A stretch of DNA of 64,000 nt from positions 806,001-870,000 of the forward strand of contig NZ_FVZE01000002.1 in the NCBI RefSeq assembly GCF_900168325.1. The letters run 5' to 3'. Numbering within the stretch: the first letter of the stretch is position 1; each line of letters opens with the position of its first letter. The notes beneath the pieces are model-generated. The model had not been told where the DNA came from. It saw nothing but the letters and a program-made list of their open reading frames with translations, and ran no database searches. Source of the stretch: Novosphingobium mathurense. GTDB taxonomy: Bacteria > Pseudomonadota > Alphaproteobacteria > Sphingomonadales > Sphingomonadaceae. Below are positions 17,397 to 27,690 of this stretch, piece after piece. A program made the position numbers and the translations under genes.

Positions 17397-17755
17397 GCCA
17401 GATCGGCGGGTTGCGCCATGAAGTCGTGATCGCACTCCTGTTCGATGGCCACGGCATACTGGTTTCCTGCCTGTCCGGCAGCGAAGGGACGAGCGCATCG
17501 GTCAGCGGGCGCTATCGTCCGTTGCTCAAGCGCATCTTCGATGACGATGCGACGGGGCTTGTCCTCGTTCACAACCATCCTTCCGGCGATCCCAGCCCGA
17601 GCGAGGCGGATATCGCCGCCACGCGCCGGCTTGGCGCGATCGCGCGGGCAGTGGAAGTCGACTTCTTCGATCACCTCGTCGTCGCCGGGCGCATGGCCGT
17701 GAGCATGCGCCGGGCGGGACTGATGACCGGCCGCGCAAGCCGGTCCAAACCTTAG
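17327..17755 (+). CDS. RadC-like JAB/MPN domain protein
   Basis: 142 residues comprising only a JAB domain. The metal motif is intact: E in RHEVVIALLFD region, then HNHPSGDPSPSEAD, where the two histidines and the aspartate bind zinc. E. coli RadC is longer and has an N-terminal helix-hairpin-helix region, missing here. JAB domains of this type are predicted metalloproteases or nucleases; the biochemical role of bacterial RadC is unsettled. The ATG at 17327 has GGAG 10 bases upstream and overlaps the previous gene. Confidence 0.8.
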   Translation: MAELVPGVSVVRPLSGATLESLVSQIGGLRHEVVIALLFDGHGILVSCLSGSEGTSASVSGRYRPLLKRIFDDDATGLVLVHNHPSGDPSPSEADIAATRRLGAIARAVEVDFFDHLVVAGRMAVSMRRAGLMTGRASRSKP

Positions 17756-18080
17756 CGGATATCCTGCTTTTGCCCGGCGCGAATCGCGTGTCGGGCGAAT
17801 GCTGGCTATCCTGGCAAGAGCTGCATGGGGGAGTTGCGGCCTGTCGTTACCGGTGTGGTCAGCGTCCGGTACGGCAGGTCGCGCTTCGGGTTTTGCGGGG
17901 GTGCGCACCGATTGCCGCCGCTTTCATCGGCCCCTTGCGTTTTGAAGGGAATGCGCTTATCTGCGCCTCATCCCGACATTGGTGAAACAAGGTTCGGGCT
18001 GGCGCCGGAAGGGGCCGGCGCGGAACCGCGTTGCATCGATGTGCTGCCGGGAAGCCAGTGATTTTAACGTGGAGTTTCGT
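17756..18080. other. region upstream of rimP
   Basis: About 325 bases with no convincing gene. It presumably carries the promoter and leader of the rimP-nusA-infB operon. One GC-rich hairpin (18002-18008 with 18015-18021) lies 60 bases before the rimP start and could influence the leader. No tRNA was recognised, although a tRNA often precedes this operon in other bacteria. Confidence 0.5.
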
Positions 18081-18641
18081 TTGGTCGATATCGCGCGCCT
18101 TGTCGAAGTCATCGAACCTGAGGTCAAAGCCTTGGGATTCGATCTCGTGCGCGTGAAGCTGTTCGGCCGCTCGGAAGTCGGCGACGATGAGCATGCGCTG
18201 CAGATCATGGCCGAGAACCCGAAGACCGGGCAGCTCGTCCTCGACGATTGCGTGAAGCTCTCGCATCGCATCTCCGACCGCATGGATGCGCTCGAGGAAG
18301 CAGGCGAAGTCCTGATCGACGAGGCATATCGCCTCGAAGTCAGCTCGCCGGGCATCGACCGACCGCTCACGCGTCCCAAGGACTACGTCAACTGGGCCGG
18401 TCATGAGGCGCGGATCAATCTGACCGCTCCCGTCGAGGGCAATCGCAAGACGCTGCATGGCGAGCTTGTCGGCCTCGATGGCGAAACGGTCGAATTCGAA
18501 GACAGGAAATCGGGCCGGGTGACTTTCCCGCTGTCCGACGTTCATTCCGCGCGGCTGGTCCTCACCGACAAGCTGATTGCTGCAACCCGCCCGCTGGATA
18601 CGAGCGGCGCCGACGAGATTCTCGAGGAACAGGAAGACTAA
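18081..18641 (+). CDS. rimP: ribosome maturation factor RimP
   Basis: 186 residues with the RimP features: VDIARLVEVIEPEVKALGF at the start, DDCVKLSHRISDRMDA, and YRLEVSSPGIDRPLTRPKDY in the centre. RimP assists 30S subunit assembly. The start is TTG at 18081, supported by GGAG seven bases upstream and by the family's N-terminus. The frame is open farther upstream without similarity. It is the first gene of the conserved operon and ends three bases before nusA. Confidence 0.93.
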   Translation: MVDIARLVEVIEPEVKALGFDLVRVKLFGRSEVGDDEHALQIMAENPKTGQLVLDDCVKLSHRISDRMDALEEAGEVLIDEAYRLEVSSPGIDRPLTRPKDYVNWAGHEARINLTAPVEGNRKTLHGELVGLDGETVEFEDRKSGRVTFPLSDVHSARLVLTDKLIAATRPLDTSGADEILEEQED

Positions 18642-18644
18642 GCC

Positions 18645-20279
18645 ATGGCCAGTGCGATTTCCGCCAACCGCGCCGAGCTGCTTGCGATCGCGAACTCCGT
18701 CGCATCGGAGAAGATGATCGACAAGTCGATCGTCATCGAGGCGATGGAAGAAGCCATCCAGAAGTCGGCCCGCAACCGCTACGGTGCAGAGAACGACATT
18801 CGCGCGAAGCTCGATCCGCGCACCGGCGACCTGCGTCTGTGGCGCGTCGTCGAAGTCGTCGAGCACGTCGAGGACTACTTCAAGCAGGTCGATCTCAAGC
18901 AGGCTGAAAAGCTGCAGAAGGACGCCAAGATCGGCGACTTCATCGTCGACCCGCTGCCGCCGGTCGACCTTGGCCGCATCGACGCGCAGTCGGCCAAGCA
19001 GGTGATCTTCCAGAAGGTCCGCGATGCCGAGCGCGATCGCCAGTACGAAGAATTCAAGGACCGCGCGGGCGAGATCATCACCGGCGTGATCAAGTCGGTC
19101 GAATTCGGCCACGTGATCGTCAACCTCGGCCGCGCCGAGGGCGTCATCCGCCGCGACCAGCAGATCCCGCGCGAGGCCGCCCGCGTCGGCGAACGCGTGC
19201 GTGCGCTGGTCCTGCGCGTCGAGCGCCAGAACCGCGGTCCGCAGATCTTCCTGTCCCGCGCACACCCCGAGTTCATGAAGAAGCTCTTCGCGCAGGAAGT
19301 GCCCGAAATCTACGACGGCATCATCGAGATCAAGGCTGCTGCCCGCGACCCGGGTTCGCGCGCCAAGATCGGCGTGATCAGCCATGACCACTCGATAGAC
19401 CCGGTCGGCGCCTGCGTCGGCATGAAGGGCAGCCGCGTGCAGGCCGTCGTGCAGGAACTGCAGGGCGAGAAGATCGACATCATTCCCTGGAGCGAGGACA
19501 CCGCGACTTTCGTCGTCAACGCGCTCCAGCCCGCGACCGTCAGCCGCGTCGTCATCGACGAGGAAGAGAGCCGCATCGAAGTCGTCGTGCCCGATGACCA
19601 GCTTTCGCTGGCGATCGGCCGCCGCGGCCAGAACGTGCGCCTCGCTTCGCAGCTTACCGGCTCGCAGATCGACATCATGACCGAGGCCGAAGCTTCGGAG
19701 AAGCGCCAGAAGGAATTCACCGAGCGCTCCAAGATGTTCGAGGACGAACTCGACGTCGACGAGACCCTCTCGCAGCTGCTGGTGGCCGAAGGCTTCACCG
19801 AGCTGGAAGAAGTTGCCTACATCGAGCTGGCCGAACTGGCCGCGATCGAGGGCTTCGACGAGGAACTCGCCGAGGAACTCCAGAGCCGCGCCCACGAAGC
19901 GCTCGAACGCCGCGAGGAGGCTGCCCGTGAGGAACGCCGCGCGCTCGGCGTCGAGGATGCCGTGGCCGAGCTGCCGCACCTTACCGAAGCGATGCTGGTC
20001 ACGCTCGGCAAGGGCGGGATCAAGACGCTCGACGACGTTGCCGACCTCGCCACCGACGAACTCATCGCCAAGAAGCGTTCCGAGCAGCGTCGCCGCGACG
20101 GTTCGGTGAACCGCCGCGCCCGCGAAGAGGACAAGGGCGGCGTGCTCGGCGAGTACGGCCTGACCGAAGAGCAGGGCAACGAGATCATCATGGCCGCTCG
20201 CGCCCACTGGTTCGACGACGAACCGGCGGACGAAGCGCCCGAAACCGAGGAGGCCGCCGATGCGGAATCCTCGCAATGA
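18645..20279 (+). CDS. nusA: transcription termination/antitermination factor NusA
   Basis: 544 residues. In order they are the RNA polymerase-binding N-domain, an S1 domain ([20 protein letters not shown]), two KH domains ([14 protein letters not shown] and [16 protein letters not shown]), and two C-terminal acidic repeats including [20 protein letters not shown]. NusA modulates pausing, termination and antitermination. Its end overlaps ylxR by 20 bases. Confidence 0.97.
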   Translation: MASAISANRAELLAIANSVASEKMIDKSIVIEAMEEAIQKSARNRYGAENDIRAKLDPRTGDLRLWRVVEVVEHVEDYFKQVDLKQAEKLQKDAKIGDFIVDPLPPVDLGRIDAQSAKQVIFQKVRDAERDRQYEEFKDRAGEIITGVIKSVEFGHVIVNLGRAEGVIRRDQQIPREAARVGERVRALVLRVERQNRGPQIFLSRAHPEFMKKLFAQEVPEIYDGIIEIKAAARDPGSRAKIGVISHDHSIDPVGACVGMKGSRVQAVVQELQGEKIDIIPWSEDTATFVVNALQPATVSRVVIDEEESRIEVVVPDDQLSLAIGRRGQNVRLASQLTGSQIDIMTEAEASEKRQKEFTERSKMFEDELDVDETLSQLLVAEGFTELEEVAYIELAELAAIEGFDEELAEELQSRAHEALERREEAAREERRALGVEDAVAELPHLTEAMLVTLGKGGIKTLDDVADLATDELIAKKRSEQRRRDGSVNRRAREEDKGGVLGEYGLTEEQGNEIIMAARAHWFDDEPADEAPETEEAADAESSQ

Positions 20280-20985
20280 GCGCGTAAGCTCCGACATCGA
20301 TAGTGCCAGCCCGGAAAGGACCTGCATCCTTTCCGGCGAGACGGCTGCGCGGGACGAACTCCTGCGCCTGGCGATCTCGCCCGATGGCCTCGTCCTTCCG
20401 GACGTCCACGCGCGTGCCCCCGGGCGCGGCGCGTGGATCGGCGTGTCGCGTGAGGCCCTTGAAAAAGCGCTCGCGAAGGGCAAACTTAAGGGAGCGCTGG
20501 CTCGTGCCTTCAAGGGTGCGCCACTGTCCATTCCCGACGACCTGGCAGATCGGATCGAGCAGGCGCTGATTCGCGCGCTGACCGAACGGCTGGGCCTCGA
20601 ACTGAAATCGGGCAAGTTGCTCATGGGCTCGGACCGCATTGCGCAAAACGCGCGTGAGGGACGGGTCGAGTGGCTTGGTCATTCCGCCGATGCGAGCGAA
20701 GATGGCTCGCGAAAGCTCGACCAGGCCTGGAGGGTCGGTAGCGAGGCGGAGGGAAGCGGTCTTAAAGGGACGCGCTTGCCACTGGACCGGGAGACACTGT
20801 CTGTGGCATTGGGCCGCGACAACGTCGTTCACCTGGCGCTGACCGATCGCGGTGCGGCTAACCGAGTCGCTTCGCTGCTGCAGCGCCTCCTGCATTTCCA
20901 GGGGCAGGCCACGTCCGAAAGGCACGCGGCCGGTATGGTAGATGATAACGGGCAGGCTGACGCCGCGCCCGTCACGACGAATTGA
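20260..20985 (+). CDS. YlxR (DUF448) RNA-binding protein with C-terminal L7Ae-like region
   Basis: 241 residues. The DUF448 domain occupies residues about 15-90 (PERTCILSGE, then GRGAWIGVSREALEKAL). A second region (about 95-145) with IPDDLADRIEQALIRALTE and SGKLLMGSDRIAQ resembles the L7Ae-like fold commonly fused to YlxR in alphaproteobacteria. The last 90 residues are low in recognisable motifs. It lies in the usual place between nusA and infB and overlaps nusA. The proposed role is RNA binding in transcription or ribosome function. Confidence 0.85.
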   Translation: MRNPRNERVSSDIDSASPERTCILSGETAARDELLRLAISPDGLVLPDVHARAPGRGAWIGVSREALEKALAKGKLKGALARAFKGAPLSIPDDLADRIEQALIRALTERLGLELKSGKLLMGSDRIAQNAREGRVEWLGHSADASEDGSRKLDQAWRVGSEAEGSGLKGTRLPLDRETLSVALGRDNVVHLALTDRGAANRVASLLQRLLHFQGQATSERHAAGMVDDNGQADAAPVTTN

Positions 20986-21008
20986 GATTGAAGGGCACGA
21001 CGAGAGAT

Positions 21009-23699
21009 ATGAGCGAGACCGACAACAAACCGACCCTGGGCCGCAAGCCGCTTGGGCTTAAGCGCTCGGTGGAAGCGGGTGAGGTCAAGCAGACCTTCAG
21101 CCACGGCCGCACCAACAAGGTGGTGGTCGAGGTCAAGCGCCGCAAGATCATCGGTAAGCCGGGCGCGGGCGACGTCGTGGAAACCAAGGCCGAGGAAACT
21201 GCGGCTCCGGCGCCCGAAGCCAAGGCTGCGCCCCAGCAGCCTGCACCGGCTCCGGCCCCTGCGCCGAAGCGGCCGGCTGCCCCTGCGGGTGAGACCCGTC
21301 AGGAGATGCAGGCACGCCTGCTGCGCGAGGCCGAGGAAGCCCGACTCGCCGCGCTGGAGGAAGCCAATCGTCGCGAGCAGGAAGAAAAGCTGCGCGCCAT
21401 CGAGGAAGAGAAGCGCCGCGCCGAAGATAATCGCCGCGCCGAGGAAGAAGCCGCCAGGGCCAAGGAAGCAGAGCAGGAAGTGGCCAAGGCCGAACCTGCG
21501 CCTGAACCCGAAGCCAAGGCCGAGCCAGCTGTCGAGCCCGAACAGGCCGAGGAAGCCCAGCAGGATGCTCCCAAGGCTGCCGCTGCGCCTGCAGCCAAGG
21601 CCAGGGAAGCCGCTGCCCCGGCGCCCGCACCGCGTCGCTTCACCCCGGTCAAGCGACCGGAGCCGGCGCCCCGCAAGCAGGAAGCCGGTGCCGCGGGCGG
21701 CGGTGCTGCCGGTGGCGGTGCCAACAAGGGACCGGCCGGTGCCAAGAAGGGCGCTCCTGCTGCACGCGGCGGCGATCGCAAGGCAACCGATCATCGCCGC
21801 CAGTCCGGCAAGTTGACCGTCAGCCGCGCGCTGAACGAGGACGAAGGTGCACGTGCACGTTCGCTCGCTGCGCTCAAGCGTGCCCGCGAGAAGGAGCGTC
21901 GTGCGCATTTCTCGGGTCAGAACCAGCAGCGCGAAAAGCAGGTTCGCGACGTCATCGTTCCCGAGGCGATCACCGTGCAGGAACTCGCGAACCGCATGGC
22001 CGAGAAGGGCGCGGACCTCGTGAAGGCGATGTTCAACATGGGCATGATGGTCACCGTCAACCAGACGATCGACCAGGATACCGCCGAACTGCTCGTCACC
22101 GAATTCGGCCACAACATCCAGCGCGTCTCGGAAAGCGACGTCGACATCGACACTTCGGTGGACGTCGATACCGATGCCTCGCTGAAGCCGCGTCCGCCGG
22201 TGGTTGCCATCATGGGCCACGTCGACCACGGCAAGACGAGCCTGCTCGACGCGCTGCGCGGCACCGATGTGGTGCGCGGCGAGGCTGGCGGCATTACCCA
22301 GCACATCGGCGCCTACCAGATCAAGACCAAGGGCGGCGACCAGATCACCGTGCTCGATACTCCGGGTCACGCGGCCTTCACCCAGATGCGCATGCGCGGT
22401 GCCAACGTCACCGACATCGTCATCCTGGTGGTTGCCGCCGATGACGGGATCATGCCGCAGACGATCGAGGCCATCAATCATACCAAGGCCGCAGGCGTGC
22501 CGATGATCGTCGCGATCAACAAGTGCGACAAGGAAGATGCCAACCCGCAGAAGGTGCGCGAGCGTCTGCTCGAGCACGAGATCATCGTCGAGCAGATGTC
22601 GGGTGACGTGCAGGACGTCGAGGTTTCGGCCAAGACCGGCAAGGGTCTGGACGAACTGATCGACAAGATCCTGCTCCAGGCCGAACTGATGGAGCTCAAG
22701 GCCAACCCGGACCGCGCCGCTGAGGCGACCGTGATCGAAGCCAAGCTCGACAAGGGCAAGGGCCCGGTTGCGACCGTCCTGGTCAACCGCGGCACGCTCA
22801 AGCGCGGCGACATCTTCGTGGTCGGCACCGAAAGCGGTCGTGTCCGCGCGATGAACGACGACAAGGGCCGCCAGGTCAAGGAAGCCGGGCCGTCGATGCC
22901 GGTCGAGGTCCTCGGTCTCGGCGGCGTGCCGATGGCCGGTGACGTCCTGACCGTGGTCGAGAGCGAGCAGCGCGCCCGCGAAGTCTCGTCCTATCGTCAG
23001 GAGCAGGCGACCGCCAAGCGCACGGCAACGGCGCCGGCGAGCCTCGACACGATGTTCTCGGCGCTGGCCGCCAAGCAGAACGTCATCGAGTACCCGCTGG
23101 TCATCAAGGCCGACGTGCAAGGGTCGGTGGAAGCGATCAACAACGCGCTGCACAACCTCTCGAACGACGAGATCAAGGTCCGCATCCTGCATTCGGGTGT
23201 GGGCGCGATCACCGAGACCGATGTAACCCTGGCTTCGGCCTCGGGCGCGCCGATCGTCGGCTTCAACGTCCGTCCGAACGCCAAGGCGCGCGAACAGATC
23301 GAAAAGACCAAGACCGAGATGATGTACTACGACGTCATCTACGAACTGACCGAGGAAGTCGCCAAGCAGATGGCCGGCATCTGGGGTCCGGAAAAGGTCG
23401 AGACGGTCGTCGGTCGCGCCGAAGTCAAGCAGGTCTTCCCGGCCGGCAAGAAGGACAAGGCGGCCGGTCTGCTGGTCGTCGAGGGCGTCATTCGCAAGGG
23501 ACTCCATGCCCGTCTCACCCGCAACGACGTCATCGTTTCGGCAACGACCATCGCTTCGCTGCGTCGCTTCAAGGACGACGTCGACGAAGTGCGCACCGGC
23601 CTCGAGTGCGGTGTGGTTCTGGCCGACACCAACGACATCAAGCCGGGCGACCACCTCGAAGTCTTCGAGGTCAGCGAGCGCGAACGCACGATCGGCTAA
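21009..23699 (+). CDS. infB: translation initiation factor IF-2
   Basis: 896 residues. The first 290 are an alanine/glutamate/proline-rich charged region with a long helix of EEAN/EEKRRAE repeats and a Gly-rich stretch. Then come the IF-2 N-domain and the GTPase core with [27 protein letters not shown] and NKCD, followed by the fMet-tRNA-binding domains, ending in [14 protein letters not shown]. The ATG at 21009 is the family start. Upstream frame to 20982 overlaps ylxR. A hairpin follows at 23756. Confidence 0.97.
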   Translation: MSETDNKPTLGRKPLGLKRSVEAGEVKQTFSHGRTNKVVVEVKRRKIIGKPGAGDVVETKAEETAAPAPEAKAAPQQPAPAPAPAPKRPAAPAGETRQEMQARLLREAEEARLAALEEANRREQEEKLRAIEEEKRRAEDNRRAEEEAARAKEAEQEVAKAEPAPEPEAKAEPAVEPEQAEEAQQDAPKAAAAPAAKAREAAAPAPAPRRFTPVKRPEPAPRKQEAGAAGGGAAGGGANKGPAGAKKGAPAARGGDRKATDHRRQSGKLTVSRALNEDEGARARSLAALKRAREKERRAHFSGQNQQREKQVRDVIVPEAITVQELANRMAEKGADLVKAMFNMGMMVTVNQTIDQDTAELLVTEFGHNIQRVSESDVDIDTSVDVDTDASLKPRPPVVAIMGHVDHGKTSLLDALRGTDVVRGEAGGITQHIGAYQIKTKGGDQITVLDTPGHAAFTQMRMRGANVTDIVILVVAADDGIMPQTIEAINHTKAAGVPMIVAINKCDKEDANPQKVRERLLEHEIIVEQMSGDVQDVEVSAKTGKGLDELIDKILLQAELMELKANPDRAAEATVIEAKLDKGKGPVATVLVNRGTLKRGDIFVVGTESGRVRAMNDDKGRQVKEAGPSMPVEVLGLGGVPMAGDVLTVVESEQRAREVSSYRQEQATAKRTATAPASLDTMFSALAAKQNVIEYPLVIKADVQGSVEAINNALHNLSNDEIKVRILHSGVGAITETDVTLASASGAPIVGFNVRPNAKAREQIEKTKTEMMYYDVIYELTEEVAKQMAGIWGPEKVETVVGRAEVKQVFPAGKKDKAAGLLVVEGVIRKGLHARLTRNDVIVSATTIASLRRFKDDVDEVRTGLECGVVLADTNDIKPGDHLEVFEVSERERTIG

Positions 23700-23755
23700 G
23701 GCCGGCCGCGCGTTCCCCGGTTTCGCGTCGCGGGACCGGTCGGATCGAAGGATTG

Positions 23756-23786
23756 ATGGGGCGGCGATCGCAAATCGCTGCCCCAT
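23756..23786 (+). terminator. hairpin after infB
   Basis: A 13-base-pair stem with one G-T pair (23756-23768 with 23774-23786) closes a five-base loop and is followed by TTCCC. The U-tract is poor, so it may attenuate rather than fully end transcription into rbfA. Confidence 0.6.
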
Positions 23787-23888
23787 TTCCCTTGTGAGGA
23801 GTTCTCATGAGGAAAGCCGCAGGAGGACGGCGCCGGGCCGGCCTCATGAGTTGCAAATTGCCGCCGGGCACCCAAATGGACGCAGACG

Positions 23889-24287
23889 ATGGCACGCCAG
23901 CAATTTACTCCCGAACAGCACTCTGTCCGCCTCCTGAAGGTGGGGGAACAGGTGCGCCATGTGATTTCCGAAGTCCTTATCCGTCAGCAAGTGCATGACG
24001 ACACGTTGAGCGGGCATTCGGTATCGGTCACCGAAGTGCGCATGACGCCGGACCTGCGGCAGGCGACGGTGTATGTGAAACCGCTGCTCGGCATGGACGA
24101 GGAAGCTGTCCTCAAGGCCCTGCGGACGCACACGGCCTTCTTCCAGCGCGAAGTGGCGCAGCGCCTGAAGCTCAAGTTCGCGGCCAAGATCCGGTTCCGC
24201 GCGGACGAGACCTTCGACGAGGCGAGCCGCATCGACGCGCTCCTGTCCGATCCGCGCGTGAAGCGCGATCTCGGTCAGGAAGACTGA
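23889..24287 (+). CDS. rbfA: ribosome-binding factor A
   Basis: 132 residues, single KH-type domain. Diagnostic parts are [36 protein letters not shown] and the end [15 protein letters not shown]. RbfA aids late 30S maturation. It lies 190 bases after infB, separated by the hairpin, and converges with the DUF1963 gene. In this genome truB is 3.9 kb further on, so the usual rbfA-truB link has been broken by four inserted genes. Confidence 0.95.
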   Translation: MARQQFTPEQHSVRLLKVGEQVRHVISEVLIRQQVHDDTLSGHSVSVTEVRMTPDLRQATVYVKPLLGMDEEAVLKALRTHTAFFQREVAQRLKLKFAAKIRFRADETFDEASRIDALLSDPRVKRDLGQED

Positions 24288-24303
24288 TCGCAGCCGGACG
24301 AAT

Positions 24304-25941
24304 TCAGGCGGGTTCGAAGATCAGTCTTGCCTTGTGCCAGTTACCGCCCATCGCGTCCTGGCGGTCGATGCGGAACTGGTAGCGCCCGAGGTTGTCCCAG
24401 CGCCATTCCATCATGTCGTCGCTGGCCAGTTGCAGCAGCAGCAGATCTTCACCTTCCGATCCGTGAGTCGGGTCGCTGAAGATCTGGTGATGATCGCGCG
24501 GCGGGACCGTGAGGTCCTTGCCTATCTTCTCGAGCAGGTCGTCGGGCAGGGCGGAAAAGGCCTTGGGTGCGCCGGTTGCCATGGCCCGGATGCACAGGGC
24601 TCTCAGCGGCGCCAGGGCGTGCGGTACGCGCCCGTCGACGAGCTTGCCGTGGCGGGCATGAATCTCTCCGAGAATATCCGAAACGAGGCCGCGCTCTTCC
24701 TCGGTCAGTGGCTCCCACGGACCGCGGCCTGATGTGAAGCCCTCCAGCGCCTCGATCATGGCCGGCAAGTCGCTTGCCTGCTCCTCGATCTCGCGCAACC
24801 TTGCGGTCACGTCATGGACCTTGCGACGCGCTCCGGCGACGGCTTCGGGCAGGGCATCGCCGCGTGCTTCGAGGGCTTCCAGCGCATCCCTGGCCTTTTT
24901 CTCCTGTCGCAGTTCGGCATCGTATTCACGCTGGGCGCCGTCCAGGGCCTCGCGCAAGTGGTCGGTCAGGTGGAAGACGCCGTACCACCACAAATCGGCC
25001 TCGCCATCTTCGACGAGTGCCGCCGAGGTCATGCCGCCCTGTTGCAGGATTGCCGCGCCCGCGCTTTCGGCGCCATCCTGTGCGAACGGTTCGACAGGCC
25101 AGAACGGGAAAAGGTAACGACTGAGCCGCGTCGGTGTTGTCGGCAGCGGTGCGCCGTCTTCCTCGTAGGCGGGTGGCAGGTCGGCGGGTGGATCGGTGAA
25201 ATCGTGCTCGCCCGGCGTGACCGCGACGACCGCGCCTTCGCCCAGGAAGAAGGCCAGAGATCCGGCATGGGGAAGCGGGCTTTGCGGGCAGGTTCCGGCC
25301 AGTTCGGACAGGTTGACTTGCGCTGCGAAGGGTAGCGGCGTGCCTTGGGCATCGCGCGGCCATTGCGCGGTCCCCAGCCTCGGCAGGCCGCCCAGCCAGC
25401 TCAGGTCCCAGGTCCAGTCGCGATTGCGCTCTCGCTTCTTGCGCACGAGGACGACCGGGCGAGGCGCTTCTTCTGCAGGCTCTTCAGGCTCGGCTGGGGA
25501 TGCGAGCTGCAATTCCGTTACCTGGGCGAAGTCCACCTCGTCGACCACGGCGGTGATGACCGGGCCTTCGATTTCAGGCTCCGGGTTAGCCGCGCCGCTG
25601 GCCCGCCTGCGCAGTCCGGCAATGCGGTCTTCGTGCGAGTGGGCCTCGGGACGCCAGACCGGGCCGGCAGCGGGTATTGCGTCTTCGTCTTCGAGTGGCG
25701 AGGAGCGCTTGCCGACAGCCACGGCCGCAATCAGGCCCAGCACCATCCCTGAGCCGAGCAGGGCCAGGACGGCTTCGCTGCGTCCGGCAACGGCGGAAAT
25801 GCGCGCCGCCCCTTCATCGAGAAAGGCGAGCGCGGTCTGCACGGCTCCAGGGCCTGAAGTCGATAGAGGAGCCAGCGCCACATAGGCGGCGACGAGTGCG
25901 ACCAACCCGAAGACAGCGAACATGGCGAGCAATTTCTTCAT
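24304..25941 (-). CDS. membrane-anchored DUF1963 protein
   Basis: 545 residues with two N-terminal hydrophobic spans (residues about 4-26 and 58-78) and an acidic, proline-rich linker. A DUF1963 (YwqG-like) domain starts near residue 175 with WLGGLPRLGTAQWPRD and ends with LLLLQLASDDMMEWRWDNLG. A coiled-coil insert of about 70 residues (AQREYDAELRQEKKARDALE region) interrupts the domain, which is unusual. The function of DUF1963 is unknown. The gene separates rbfA from tdk and truB. Confidence 0.75.
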   Translation of the reverse strand: MKKLLAMFAVFGLVALVAAYVALAPLSTSGPGAVQTALAFLDEGAARISAVAGRSEAVLALLGSGMVLGLIAAVAVGKRSSPLEDEDAIPAAGPVWRPEAHSHEDRIAGLRRRASGAANPEPEIEGPVITAVVDEVDFAQVTELQLASPAEPEEPAEEAPRPVVLVRKKRERNRDWTWDLSWLGGLPRLGTAQWPRDAQGTPLPFAAQVNLSELAGTCPQSPLPHAGSLAFFLGEGAVVAVTPGEHDFTDPPADLPPAYEEDGAPLPTTPTRLSRYLFPFWPVEPFAQDGAESAGAAILQQGGMTSAALVEDGEADLWWYGVFHLTDHLREALDGAQREYDAELRQEKKARDALEALEARGDALPEAVAGARRKVHDVTARLREIEEQASDLPAMIEALEGFTSGRGPWEPLTEEERGLVSDILGEIHARHGKLVDGRVPHALAPLRALCIRAMATGAPKAFSALPDDLLEKIGKDLTVPPRDHHQIFSDPTHGSEGEDLLLLQLASDDMMEWRWDNLGRYQFRIDRQDAMGGNWHKARLIFEPA

Positions 25942-26060
25942 TGCGAACTCCCACGGCCTGCGTGGTTCATCTTAAAGAACTTCAGAGGAATTCATTCAAG
26001 CGGGGAGAACTGCCGAAGTCCTCGTGCCGGGCTGAATTGGCCGTGTTATCCACCGTCGCG

Positions 26061-26642
26061 ATGGCCAAGCTCTACTTCTACTATGCCAGCATGAATGCCG
26101 GTAAGTCGGCAACGCTGCTGCAGGCGAACTTCAACTATATCGAACGCGGCATGCGCACGATGCTGTGGACCGCGGCCATCGACAGCCGTGGTGGGGCAGG
26201 TGCGATCGAGAGCCGGATCGGCCTGCATGCCGATGCCCATCGTTTCGCGGCCGATACCGATCTGGAGGAAAGCGTCCTCGCATTGCATCGTGCGGCCTCG
26301 CTGTCCTGCGTACTGGTGGACGAGGCGCAGTTCCTCAGTGCGGAGCAGGTCTGGCAGCTCGCCCGTCTGGCAGATGGCGAGAACATCCCGGTGCTGTGCT
26401 ACGGCCTGCGGACCGATTTCAGGGGGCAGCTGTTTGCCGGTTCGGCCATACTGCTCGGCATCGCCGACGCGCTCGTCGAGCTCAAGGCGGTCTGCCATTG
26501 CGGCCGCAAGGCAACCATGAACCTGCGCGTCGATGCCGAAGGCGCTGCCGTCAGCGAGGGAGAGCAGACCGAAATCGGTGGCAACGACCGCTACGTTGCG
26601 CTCTGCCGCCGGCATTTCAGCAAGGCACTGGCGCTGTCCTGA
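26061..26642 (+). CDS. tdk: thymidine kinase (type II)
   Basis: 193 residues. ATP-binding motif YASMNAGKSATLLQ, Walker B-like VLVDEAQFLSAEQ, thymidine-binding region YGLRTDFRGQLF, and a partial zinc site CHCGRKA with a later CRRHF. The enzyme phosphorylates thymidine in the salvage pathway. The ATG at 26061 starts the homology; the long frame before it has none. It stands between a divergent DUF1963 gene and a site-2 protease gene. Confidence 0.95.
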   Translation: MAKLYFYYASMNAGKSATLLQANFNYIERGMRTMLWTAAIDSRGGAGAIESRIGLHADAHRFAADTDLEESVLALHRAASLSCVLVDEAQFLSAEQVWQLARLADGENIPVLCYGLRTDFRGQLFAGSAILLGIADALVELKAVCHCGRKATMNLRVDAEGAAVSEGEQTEIGGNDRYVALCRRHFSKALALS

Positions 26643-26880
26643 GGCCATTGTCCGAAGACTTCGTGCTCGCACGTTCCGATTTTTGGGGCTTGCTTTCGCA
26701 ATCGAATGGAAATGGCCGCCGCACGGGCCTGAGGAACTGACGCAACTTGGACATCCGAGATTCCGCTGTCATCTGCGCCAGCAGGAAGTGGGGCTGCCAC
26801 CCGAAAACTCGCGCGTCGACAGCGCGCCTGGCGGGACTTATCTTCCGGGCGAGATTGCGGCGCCGGCGCTCTGTGCCTAG

Positions 26881-27576
26881 ATGGGAGGCATGAACGACAC
26901 ACTGCTGCAGGCCGCAGCGCTCATCATTCCCCTCATTTTCGCCATCGTGTTCCACGAAGTGGCCCATGGCTGGACCGCGAGGGCGCTGGGCGACCCGACG
27001 GCCTATGAGCAGCGGCGCCTCAGCCTCAATCCGTTCCGCCATGTCGACCCGATCGGCACGGTTGTGCTGCCGGGGTTCCTGGCACTGACCGGCATGCCGA
27101 TATTCGGTTGGGCCAAGCCGGTGCCGGTCAACCACCATCGCTTGCGAGATCCGCGCAAGGGGATGATGGCCGTCGCTGCGGCAGGGCCCGGAACCAATCT
27201 CGTGCTGGCAGCGGTTGGCGCGGTCATGCTGGGTCTGCTGGTCCGGTTTGCCGGAGCGGAGCTGGGCCCGGTCGAGAAGTTCGCGGCGATGAACTTCAAC
27301 AACTTCATCCTGATCAACGTCTTCCTGGCGCTGTTCAATCTGCTGCCGATCCCGCCGTTCGACGGCTCGCACATCGTTGAGGGCGCGCTGCCACGCCATG
27401 CCGCGCGGATCTATGCCAGGATGCGCCCTTATGGATTGCCGCTGCTGTTTCTCGTCCTGCTGGTGATCCCTTACCTGTTCCCCGACTGGGGCATCGTGCG
27501 TCGGCTGGTCCTGCCGCCGGTAATCTGGGCCAGCGATCACTACTATGCCCTGGCCGAAGCCGTGGCGGGAGGCTGA
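26881..27576 (+). CDS. site-2 protease family (M50) membrane protein
   Basis: 231 residues with about five membrane spans. The zinc motif HEVAHGW lies at residues about 24-30. The second metal ligand region is NLLPIPPFDGSHI (DG motif) near residue 165. This short form lacks a PDZ domain and belongs to the YwhC/Rv-type group of M50 proteases, whose substrates are mostly unknown. A second ATG at 26890 is preceded directly by GGGAGG, so the first three residues are uncertain. Confidence 0.88.
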   Translation: MGGMNDTLLQAAALIIPLIFAIVFHEVAHGWTARALGDPTAYEQRRLSLNPFRHVDPIGTVVLPGFLALTGMPIFGWAKPVPVNHHRLRDPRKGMMAVAAAGPGTNLVLAAVGAVMLGLLVRFAGAELGPVEKFAAMNFNNFILINVFLALFNLLPIPPFDGSHIVEGALPRHAARIYARMRPYGLPLLFLVLLVIPYLFPDWGIVRRLVLPPVIWASDHYYALAEAVAGG

Positions 27577-27690
27577 TCCGCTTCGGCGCGAGCCTGTAAC
27601 AAAGTGTCGTTGCCCTTGAAGTGACCCGCGCCGGAGCCGAAATGGGAGGGCAGGGGGTGAAACCGTTCGAGAATTCGAAAGGAAGTAACC

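Noticed and set aside
17859..23786. Very long minus-strand open frames (926 and 985 codons) opposite rimP-nusA-infB.
   Set aside because: They are antisense shadows of GC-rich coding sequence. The translations are low-complexity and match no family, while the plus strand encodes rimP, nusA, ylxR and infB unambiguously.
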